A stretch of 64,000 nucleotides of DNA from an uncultured Eubacteriales bacterium (GTDB lineage Bacteria > Bacillota > Clostridia > Christensenellales > UBA1242): positions 1 to 64,000 of the forward strand of contig CATLAM010000004.1 of assembly GCA_949878485.1 (NCBI GenBank), written 5' to 3'. Under the pieces are notes generated by a model. It worked only from the letters and a program-made list of their open reading frames with translations, searched no databases and had not been told where the DNA came from. Positions 1 through 7,230 of this stretch are shown in pieces (position 1 is the stretch's first letter; each line of letters opens with the position of its first letter). The translations under genes and the position numbers were made by a program.

Positions 1-85
1 TACCTATAACTACTGATAGTTTATATTCTAATTCAAAGAAGTATAAAAATTTATCTAAAAAAGAAATTCAAAACTTACTCAAAAA

Positions 86-240
86 CTTTTGATTTTCGCA
101 AAATCAAAATTCTGTCGCAAAATCAAAGTTTGATTTTTATTTTGATTTTTTTGATTAATTTTGATGTTTTAATCAAAAAATTGCCGTCGCAAAATCAAAA
201 GCGAGAAATCAAAAAAAGACTTCGTTGTCAGTTGACACAA
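86..240 (+). repeat. Intergenic repeat copy 1: AT-rich, built from CAAAATCAAA/TTTGATTTT words, contains GTCGCAAAATCAAA twice and ends in GTTGTCAGTTGACACAA
   Basis: Long near-identity in the same order with 1875-2030: GTCGCAAAATCAAA at 114 and 186; GTTGTCAGTTGACACAA at 224-240. Confidence 0.75.
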
Positions 241-384
241 ATATATTGTATAAAAAGTCTTTTTTTAGAAAGGCCTTTTTTCATTGCAAAAACCACAATA
301 TACAGTGTTTTTTGAGTATTTAATCACTGCATACAGATATGACAATTTTTGAGATTTGAAATTTGGCAATTTCAAGTCCTTTTT

Positions 385-520
385 CAAAATACAAAAGTTT
401 TGATTTTTTTGATTTTTTGCCCAAAATTTTGATTCTTTATCAAAAAATTGGCTGTCGCAAAATCAAAACTTTAAAAATCAAAACTGACCACCGAGAAAAT
501 CAAAAATAATCAAAATAAAT
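385..520 (+). repeat. Partial/degenerate third copy of the same intergenic repeat family, next to the tRNA-Trp 3' end
   Basis: GTCGCAAAATCAAA at 454-467 and multiple TTTTGATTTTT words; the GTTGTCAGTTGACACAA block is absent. Confidence 0.5.
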
Positions 521-526
521 CAAATT

Positions 527-600
527 TGGCAGGCGAAGTAGGAATTGAACCCACACTTTTAGTTTTGGAGATCAAAGTTCTACCATTAAACCATTCGCCT
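527..600 (-). tRNA. tRNA-Trp (anticodon CCA), 3' CCA encoded
   Basis: Minus strand AGGCGAATGGTTTAATGGTAGAACTTTGATCTCCAAAACTAAAAGTGTGGGTTCAATTCCTACTTCGCCTGCCA: 7-bp acceptor AGGCGAA/TTCGCCT, D arm GTTT/GAAC, anticodon loop CTCCAAA, T arm GTGGG-TTCAATT-CCTAC. Confidence 0.95.
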
Positions 601-604
601 ATAT

Positions 605-623
605 AAGAGAGAAGAACTCTCTT
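605..623 (-). other. Hairpin between the trpS stop and tRNA-Trp (AAGAGAG-loop-CTCTCTT), no U-tract; possible processing structure
   Basis: Perfect 7-bp inverted repeat, 5-nt loop; not followed by a T run in the trpS direction. Confidence 0.55.
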
Positions 624-1614
624 AATTTAATCCGAGTGCTTTTGTTGCTCTTTTTAGAGTATCTCTTGCAGTAGGTTGTGCTTTTTTCGCACCGTTTGCT
701 AAGATTTCATCAAGCAAATTTTTATTGTTGTATTTATTGAAATTGGCTTGAATTTCTGTCAAAAGTTTTGCAACAACTTCTGCAACTTCTCTTTTAAATT
801 CGCCATAGCCCCTTCCTTCAAAGCGTTTTTCAATACTCTCAAAATCTTCATTTGTTATTTTGGATAAGATACTCATAAGGTTAGATATTCCGGGTTGGTT
901 TTCTTCATCAAAATGCACTTTGCCAAGGCTATCGGTTTTCGCACTCATAATTTTCTTTTTAGCAACTTCAATATCATCCATAAGAAAGATTGTGCCTTTG
1001 TTGTCGCCGTTATCCGATTTGTTCATTTTTTCAAGTGGATTTTGCAAGTTTAAAATTTTATTTCCAACAGGTGCAATATACACATCTGGCATAAAGAAAG
1101 TTTCGCCATAACGCTTATTAAATCTTTCAGCCAAATCTCGTGTAAGCTCCACATGTTGCTGTTGGTCTCTCCCGACAGGCACAATGCTTGTGTTGTAAAG
1201 TAAAATATCAGCAACCATGAGAGTCGGATAAACAAATAAGCCTGTATCAACACCATCTTTGCTTTGTGCTTGTGATTTGTATTTAAATTGTGTCATTCGG
1301 TTAAGTTCGCCCATTTTCGTTTGGAAGGTCATAATAAAGCCAAGTGTGCCATGTTCCAAAACATCGCTTTGCCTAAACACAATTGTTTTGCTTGGGTCAA
1401 TTCCACAAGCTAAATACATAGCCACACAATTATAAACCGCTTCTTTCAATTTTTGCGGATCTTTTGGACTTGTGATTGCGTGCAAATCAGCAATAAAGAT
1501 ATAACTTTTATGTGTTTCTTGCCTGTCAACAAAATTTTTAATTGCTCCTAAATAATTTCCGAGCGTCAGATTTCCACTTGGTCTAACACCGGTCAACATA
1601 ACTTTTTCTTTCAT
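622..1614 (-). CDS. trpS: Tryptophan--tRNA ligase
   Basis: 330 aa; MLTGVRPSGNLTLGNYLGAIKNF (HIGH-like), EKMNKSDN (KMSKS-like); typical TrpRS length. Confidence 0.97.
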   Translation of the reverse strand: MKEKVMLTGVRPSGNLTLGNYLGAIKNFVDRQETHKSYIFIADLHAITSPKDPQKLKEAVYNCVAMYLACGIDPSKTIVFRQSDVLEHGTLGFIMTFQTKMGELNRMTQFKYKSQAQSKDGVDTGLFVYPTLMVADILLYNTSIVPVGRDQQQHVELTRDLAERFNKRYGETFFMPDVYIAPVGNKILNLQNPLEKMNKSDNGDNKGTIFLMDDIEVAKKKIMSAKTDSLGKVHFDEENQPGISNLMSILSKITNEDFESIEKRFEGRGYGEFKREVAEVVAKLLTEIQANFNKYNNKNLLDEILANGAKKAQPTARDTLKRATKALGLN

Positions 1615-1634
1615 AGTATAATCTCCTTAATTTT

Positions 1635-1682
1635 GATAAAAATAACCCGTTGATTGTTTTTGAACAAAACATACCAACGGGC
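1635..1682 (-). terminator. Intrinsic terminator in the trpS leader (attenuator)
   Basis: Minus strand GCCCGTTGGTATGTTTTGTTCAAAAACAATCAACGGGTTATTTTTATC: 7-bp CCCGTTG/CAACGGG stem (1675-1681/1646-1652) plus U-rich tail, located before the trpS RBS. Confidence 0.85.
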
Positions 1683-1716
1683 TTTAAGACTATATTTGAA
1701 ATATCTAATCCATTTA

Positions 1717-1770
1717 TATGTTTTGTGACGCACAGAAAAGCATTCACAAAACATACAATTTTGCGAACGC
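1717..1770 (-). promoter_or_regulatory. trpS leader alternative hairpins (0:1 and 1:2 segments)
   Basis: Segment 0 GCGUUCGCAAAA (1770-1759) pairs over 12 bp incl. GU with UUUUGUGAAUGC (1751-1740); segment 1 UAUGUUUUGUGA (1755-1744) pairs perfectly with UCACAAAACAUA (1728-1717); the latter's ACAAAACAUA also pairs with UAUGUUUUGU (1673-1664) in the terminator 5' arm/loop. Confidence 0.8.
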
Positions 1771-1774
1771 CACT

Positions 1775-1807
1775 TTACCAACGCCACCAAATAAATGAAT
1801 TAAACAT
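1775..1807 (-). CDS. Putative trpS leader peptide MFNSFIWWRW*
   Basis: ATG TTT AAT TCA TTT ATT TGG TGG CGT TGG TAA; AGGAG (1814-1818) 6 nt upstream of ATG; just downstream of a strong promoter; 3 Trp codons in the last 4 sense codons. Confidence 0.85.
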   Translation of the reverse strand: MFNSFIWWRW

Positions 1808-1832
1808 ATTTTTCTCCTTTTAAGATACAAAT

Positions 1833-1861
1833 AGTATATGTTATTTTTTTATGAAAGTCAA
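1833..1861 (-). promoter_or_regulatory. Sigma-A promoter for trpS leader: TTGACT-17-TATACT
   Basis: -35 TTGACT (1861-1856), 17-nt spacer, -10 TATACT (1838-1833); predicted start about 1826, just upstream of the leader peptide RBS. Confidence 0.85.
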
Positions 1862-1874
1862 TAGTTTATGCGAA

Positions 1875-2030
1875 TTTTTTGATTTTTGCAAAATCAAAAA
1901 TTCGTCGCGAAATCAAAGTTTGATTATTTTTTGATTTATTTTGATTTTTTTGATTTTTATGCTAAAATTTAGTTGTCGCAAAATCAAAAGTGAAAAATCA
2001 AAAAAAAGACTTTGTTGTCAGTTGACACAA
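1875..2030 (+). repeat. Intergenic repeat copy 2 (same family as 86-240)
   Basis: GTCGCGAAATCAAA at 1904, GTCGCAAAATCAAA at 1975, GTTGTCAGTTGACACAA at 2014-2030, followed by a terminator-like AATCTTC/GAAGATT hairpin. Confidence 0.75.
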
Positions 2031-2161
2031 AATTATTTATTTAAAAATCTTCTTGTTGGAAGATTTTTTTTATTTAAACAAAATTTTTTCAAATTGAATT
2101 TTATAACAATTTATGTGCATTTGGAAATTATTTGTGATATAATCTTTTAAAGGAAAAAGTT

Positions 2162-3202
2162 ATGAATTTATTGGAACTTTCAGAATCAGAAATTAAAGAT
2201 TTTAAAAAGAAACTCATTAAAGAAGGCACAATTTTTGAAAAGAGTGAAATTTCAAGTTATGACGCTAAGTTTTTTGAAGCGGTGACAATTTCAAAAGTTG
2301 TTATCAAATTTCTTTTATTTTTCAGCATTGCTTTATATGTTTTAATTAACATAGGTGGCATAGTTTTATCGATTGTTTATGGCTGTTTTAATTTAATGGG
2401 AATTATTGCTCCAATTATTGCTGTGTGTTTTGTGTGTTTCATTACTTTTGTAATTTTTGGAAGCATAAACACAAATAAAAAGAAGAAAGAAAATGTTGTT
2501 TATGTTATAGACGATAATTTTATATTTAATTTTTCTGATGGTGTAGTTGAAAAATCAAAACTTTTTTATAAATTAAATTATGACAGCATACAAAGAATTG
2601 AATATGTAATTTATGGCTCAAAAAACAAACAAATTTTTGGCAGTGTTAATTTTATTTTTAATGTGCAGGGCGTTGATGTAAAACATTATATTAACTATAC
2701 AAATTTGACTGAGATAAATCAAATAATTGATGATAAATTTCCGATTGTAAAAAATAAGTTGATTGTTGACGGAAAAGCAAAAAATGACGATTTAGTTTTA
2801 AAAAAAACAAAATCATCTAAATATATGTTATTGTCAGTTGCTTTTTTAGTTGCATCAATCTTATTGATTGCTGTTCCGATTGTTTTTAATTATTATAGTT
2901 ATGCACTTATTATTTCTGGTGCTATATTGGCTGTTGTTTGTTTATTGGTTTTCGTTTCTCCATATTTTTATACTTGTCATTTAGTTCAAGGTTTAATCTT
3001 AAGCAGCATTTTTATGATTATAGGTTATTGTTTGCCTTTATTAATTATTGAACTTAGTGGTGTTTCATTTTTAATGTTTATTGCAATCAACAATTCTGTT
3101 TTATTGCCGACATTTTTTGGAAACATTGGCTTGTGTCTGTTTGTTTATTTAATTTTTATGATGTTGAGTAAGTTTGTATATAAATTGAAAAATAAAAGAT
3201 AA
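2162..3202 (+). CDS. Hypothetical multi-pass membrane protein
   Basis: 346 aa ORF with RBS AAGGAAAAAG; several hydrophobic segments. Confidence 0.75.
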   Translation: MNLLELSESEIKDFKKKLIKEGTIFEKSEISSYDAKFFEAVTISKVVIKFLLFFSIALYVLINIGGIVLSIVYGCFNLMGIIAPIIAVCFVCFITFVIFGSINTNKKKKENVVYVIDDNFIFNFSDGVVEKSKLFYKLNYDSIQRIEYVIYGSKNKQIFGSVNFIFNVQGVDVKHYINYTNLTEINQIIDDKFPIVKNKLIVDGKAKNDDLVLKKTKSSKYMLLSVAFLVASILLIAVPIVFNYYSYALIISGAILAVVCLLVFVSPYFYTCHLVQGLILSSIFMIIGYCLPLLIIELSGVSFLMFIAINNSVLLPTFFGNIGLCLFVYLIFMMLSKFVYKLKNKR

Positions 3203-3228
3203 TCTTATTTAAGATTATCTTTTATTTT
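3188..3228. terminator. Bidirectional terminator between convergent genes
   Basis: Long palindrome AAAATAAAAGATAATCTTATTTAAGATTATCTTTTATTTT overlapping both stop codons. Confidence 0.85.
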
Positions 3229-3968
3229 AAATCCTTTCCGATGTCATATTCATTGATGTTTGGGTTTATATATCTGTCTTTTTTATTTTTGTTTTTATAT
3301 TTGATTGCTTTGGCTGGGCAACGATGATAACAGCCAAGGCAGGCTATGCATTTGTCAGAAAAGGTGATTTGTCCGTTTTGCATGGAAATGTTTTGCACAG
3401 GGCAAACTTGAATGCATTTTCCACACTTTATGCATTTTTCGTTTGCATGAAAATTTTTGCCAATCAAATGCCAGTTTGACATATTTTTTCGCCATGTGTA
3501 TTCATGTGTTTTTTTATTTTTTGGAATTTGATAGTTTTCTGTTTTGATGTCTGTTATAATTTTTCCCAGTTTTGCATTGGCTTTTTTTAATATTCTGTTT
3601 TTATAAAAATTTGGTGGTGTAAAAAAAAGAGTAAAATTCTCTGGCATTTTAAGAAGGTGAATGCTTTTTATGTTTAAACCTATTTCCTTGCAAATGTCAA
3701 AGAAAAGTTTGTCTGCTCTGCCTGACATTCCGCCATAGTTTTGAATTACATAAATTTCTTTTGTTTTGTTGAGTTTTGGCAAAAATTCATAGACATGTTT
3801 TGGCATGCCGAAGGAATATATTGGAGTGGCAATGAAAATTCGGTTATATTCGCTTGCATTACCTTTGTAAGTTGGAATGTAATTGATTTCTCCGCCAAAA
3901 CACTTTTGAATTTGCTGGGCAATCCACAAAGTGTTGCCAGTTCCGCTGAAATAAAAAATTCCTGTCAT
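3222..3968 (-). CDS. EFR1-type flavodoxin/ferredoxin fusion (flavodoxin-like + two 4Fe-4S clusters)
   Basis: IFYFSGTGNT flavodoxin P-loop; CIKCGKCIQVCPV and CIACLGCYHRCP ferredoxin motifs. Confidence 0.9.
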   Translation of the reverse strand: MTGIFYFSGTGNTLWIAQQIQKCFGGEINYIPTYKGNASEYNRIFIATPIYSFGMPKHVYEFLPKLNKTKEIYVIQNYGGMSGRADKLFFDICKEIGLNIKSIHLLKMPENFTLFFTPPNFYKNRILKKANAKLGKIITDIKTENYQIPKNKKTHEYTWRKNMSNWHLIGKNFHANEKCIKCGKCIQVCPVQNISMQNGQITFSDKCIACLGCYHRCPAKAIKYKNKNKKDRYINPNINEYDIGKDLK

Positions 3969-4121
3969 AATTTCACCTTTAATCTGTTTTCAATTTAATT
4001 ATAACATATATAGAATAAAAAATGTTAATAATTTGATTGGAAATATAATTTTTCTAAAATTATGTGTAAAGTTTGACTTTTTAAATTTATTTAAATAAAA
4101 TTTAGTTAAAGAGAAAAAATT

Positions 4122-4634
4122 ATGAGAATTAATATTAATTATAACTTAGATGAAAAACTTTTTAATTGGGCGAAAAATGTTAATAAAGAAATTTCTTTAA
4201 TAACAAAAAATGAAATTGATTTTGCTGATGGTAAATGCAGATCGCATATAACTTTATTGATGGGTGAAATTGAAGAAAAGAATTTAGACAAAATTAGAAA
4301 GTTGGTTGAAAATTTTAAATCCAAAGTTTTAGATAAAAAAATTGAATTTCAATCTCCTTTTGTCAAAAATAATTATATATTTGTTGAAGTTGATGACACA
4401 AATTTATTTAAACAAGATTGTGATGAAATGTTGAATTTATTAAATGATTTGATTGTTCCTCATAAATATTTAATTAGCAATGGCAACATTCCGCACATTA
4501 CTTTGGGTTATGTTAAACAAACGGGTGTGTTGCTTGACGCTTATCTGCAATCAATAAAATTTGTGCCTGACGCGATTCTTAAAAAATTAAGTGTTGATTT
4601 GGCAGGAGTGCATGGAACTGTGATATGTGAATAG
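4122..4634 (+). CDS. 2H phosphoesterase / 2'-5' RNA ligase-like protein
   Basis: Two HxTL motifs: SHITLLMGE and PHITLGYV. Confidence 0.8.
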   Translation: MRININYNLDEKLFNWAKNVNKEISLITKNEIDFADGKCRSHITLLMGEIEEKNLDKIRKLVENFKSKVLDKKIEFQSPFVKNNYIFVEVDDTNLFKQDCDEMLNLLNDLIVPHKYLISNGNIPHITLGYVKQTGVLLDAYLQSIKFVPDAILKKLSVDLAGVHGTVICE

Positions 4635-4651
4635 AAAACATGTCTGCTTGT

Positions 4652-5866
4652 TTAATTTTCTGTGGGTGATTCTTCTTTGCTTTTGTGATTTATGAATATG
4701 TCTTTGTCGCTTGCCAGAAAAATTTTGTCATTTCCATATTTGTTTTTAATTTTTTGAATCGATTTTTGAAGATTGTTTTTTTCTTCTTTTAAAAAAGAAA
4801 GTTGTTCCACTTTATCAATTTTTTCCAAATTGGAAACTCTGACTCTTACAGCACGAACATATTTTTCAAATTTCCAATATTTTTTTATTATTTGCATGGC
4901 GGTTTCTGTTATTTCTTCACTGCTTCGGATTGGGCTTATTGTGTAAGAATGCCGGAATATTTCAAATTCATTTGTTTTTAAAGTGACAGTTACACATGAT
5001 GCTTGAAAATTTTTGTTGGCAAGTCTTTGTGCAATTTTTTCACTTAAAAAATTAACAACACTTTTTATGTCTTTTTCGTTTTTTATGTCTGTTATTGTTG
5101 TTGTTCCGTTACCGATGCTTTTAGGCGGAATTAAATGATAATAGCATTTTACTGGCACAAAAAATTCGCCACGCAGTTTTTGATGAAGTTCTACTCCTGT
5201 TTTTCCCATTATGTCATTAACAAATTTTTCTTCCAAATGAACAAAATCGCCTATTGTGTTTATGTTCATTTTTTCAAATTTTTTTGTCAGTCTTGTCCCA
5301 ATTCCAACAATCGAGTTTAATGGCAGGGGATAGGTTTTTTCTTTAAATTTTTCATGTTCAATAATTGTTGTTGCATCAGGTTTTTTAAGGTCACTTCCAA
5401 GTTTTGCAAAAATTTTGGAAAAAGAAACTCCAACAGAAACTGTGAAACCAAATTGTTTTTTGACTTCTTCGCGAATTTCATCGGCGATTTGTTTTCCGCT
5501 TTTTTTAAGATAGTTTAAAGATGGTGTAATGTCCAGCCAACATTCATCTAAACCTAATGGTTCAACAAGGTCGGTGTAGTTTAAATATAACGCATGAAGT
5601 TGTTTGCAAATCTTTTCGTAAAGATTGTAATGTGGCTCTACTGTGACAAGGTCGGGACATTTTTGTTTTGCTTGCCAAATTGCTTCGCCTGTTTGCACAC
5701 CTTGTTTTTTTGCCAATTCATTTTTTGCCAAAATTATTCCTGTTCGCTTTTCTGGGTTGCCAGTAACTGCGACGGGTTTGTCTTTCAATGAGGGGTTTGT
5801 GGAACATTCCACTGAAGCGAAAAAGTTGTTGACATCGACATGTAAAATTGTTGGGAAATTTTGCAT
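4652..5866 (-). CDS. dinB: Y-family DNA polymerase IV
   Basis: ILHVDVNNFFASVECS, LGLDECWLD, SVGVSFSKIFAKLGSDLKKP. Confidence 0.95.
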   Translation of the reverse strand: MQNFPTILHVDVNNFFASVECSTNPSLKDKPVAVTGNPEKRTGIILAKNELAKKQGVQTGEAIWQAKQKCPDLVTVEPHYNLYEKICKQLHALYLNYTDLVEPLGLDECWLDITPSLNYLKKSGKQIADEIREEVKKQFGFTVSVGVSFSKIFAKLGSDLKKPDATTIIEHEKFKEKTYPLPLNSIVGIGTRLTKKFEKMNINTIGDFVHLEEKFVNDIMGKTGVELHQKLRGEFFVPVKCYYHLIPPKSIGNGTTTITDIKNEKDIKSVVNFLSEKIAQRLANKNFQASCVTVTLKTNEFEIFRHSYTISPIRSSEEITETAMQIIKKYWKFEKYVRAVRVRVSNLEKIDKVEQLSFLKEEKNNLQKSIQKIKNKYGNDKIFLASDKDIFINHKSKEESPTEN

Positions 5867-5985
5867 ATATCTTTCCTTTCATTTTTTAAATTAAGTTTGT
5901 TTTGTTTGCTGTTTCATTTGTTTTTTTAAGTAGGTTTTGTTATAATGTTTATGTAATATATTTATGGGAGTATTCTGATATATTT

Positions 5986-7230
5986 ATGCAAAACAAAGAT
6001 ATAGATAATGTTGTAAAGTTTTCTAGAATTGCTATTCCACAAAAATTTGAAGATGTGGAAGATGACGGCAATCGTGTTATCAGATTAAAAAAATTAAATA
6101 AGTCAGTTTTTATTAATGCAAGATTAGTTGACTTTGCAAAAGCGTGTGATTATGTTTGCGACATTGTTGTTGAAAATGAAATTATTTCTGAAATAATAAT
6201 GAAAAATGATGATTTAGACTATAAAAAAAGGCAAAATCACTGTGAAAGTGCTGAAAAAGTTTATGATTGTCATTTTGGTTATGTTATTCCACCTTTTCAA
6301 AATGCTTTCTGTGACAGTGTGACAGCGTTTAAAAAAGAATTTAATTTGGAAGACTTAGATAAAGAAACAATCAAACTTGTGCAAGATGTTATGTTTGTGA
6401 AAAATTTAATGGCAGGAGCGATGTTTATTGATTTTTCCAGAACAGAAAATGGATATAAAAATTTTGCGATTTTGCATGACATTGACGAAATGTCCGAACA
6501 AGAGTTAAATGATATTAGTGACGATGTTGCCAAAAATAAGTTGAAACTTTATATGAAAGTTGGTCAAACTTTGGATGAACTTGGCACGCTTGACAAAACC
6601 TATGGAAAACCACTTACGCACATCTTGGAAGACTTTGGCTTTTTGGACAGAACATATCCTGTGCTTATCGGTGGAAACTGTTTGGAAAAAGATGATTTTC
6701 GTTTTTTAAAAGAACATGAAATTTACAACACTGTGATTTGTCCAAGTGAAGATGGAAAAGTTGGCAGACGAATGACAAATGTTTTGCAACTTAAAAATTT
6801 GGATTTTGTTGTTGGACTTGGAAGCGGTTATTCTTATTCAGTGGACATGTTTGCATATATGCGACAAATGTTGCTGACAGTGCGTGGCATATTTGAAGAT
6901 GAAAATTGTTTGACTGAAAAAGATGTTTTGCTTATGGCATTTTCGGGGACATTTCTTTGTGAAAATCCAAATGACATTTTTGAATTTACAAAGCTTCGCA
7001 TTGGCGAAAAAGCAAATTTTGTGTTGATTAGAAATTCTTTGGAAGAAGATGCATCACTTCAAAATGACATCTTAAAAGAGTTGGTTTGGAATAAATCTAA
7101 ACATGATGTCGAACTGGTTGTGATGTGTGGTGAGATTTGGCAACAGGGCAACTTTTGTGGACTTTTAAATTGCACATATGATGACTTAATCAAACGATTA
7201 AGCAAGAAAATAAAGGAGATTAAAAAATGA
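5986..7230 (+). CDS. Amidohydrolase-superfamily-like protein, metal ligands apparently lost
   Basis: VIPPFQNAFCDSVTAF aligns with VxPGxxNxHTHxxxA; IGGNCLEKDDFRFLKEHEIYNTVICPSEDGKVGRRMTNVLQLKNLDFVVGLGSGYSYSVDMFAYMR aligns with the MtaD/TrzA-type core; start moved to 5986 because 5902 lies upstream of a TATAAT -10. Confidence 0.65.
   Translation: MQNKDIDNVVKFSRIAIPQKFEDVEDDGNRVIRLKKLNKSVFINARLVDFAKACDYVCDIVVENEIISEIIMKNDDLDYKKRQNHCESAEKVYDCHFGYVIPPFQNAFCDSVTAFKKEFNLEDLDKETIKLVQDVMFVKNLMAGAMFIDFSRTENGYKNFAILHDIDEMSEQELNDISDDVAKNKLKLYMKVGQTLDELGTLDKTYGKPLTHILEDFGFLDRTYPVLIGGNCLEKDDFRFLKEHEIYNTVICPSEDGKVGRRMTNVLQLKNLDFVVGLGSGYSYSVDMFAYMRQMLLTVRGIFEDENCLTEKDVLLMAFSGTFLCENPNDIFEFTKLRIGEKANFVLIRNSLEEDASLQNDILKELVWNKSKHDVELVVMCGEIWQQGNFCGLLNCTYDDLIKRLSKKIKEIKK

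Noticed and set aside
130-315. ORF-track proteins at 130-315 and 1941-2150
   Set aside because: Both lie inside copies of the AT-rich repeat, with no RBS and a low-complexity composition; considered non-coding.
1615-1830. T-box riboswitch for trpS
   Set aside because: No AGGGUGGNACCGCGN T-box sequence or specifier stem visible; GTGGCG occurs but the ACCGCG part is absent. The leader-peptide model explains the region better.
86-2030. CRISPR array from the repeated GTCGCAAAATCAAA words
   Set aside because: Copies are irregularly spaced, embedded in low-complexity sequence and interrupted by trpS/tRNA; no cas genes in the window.
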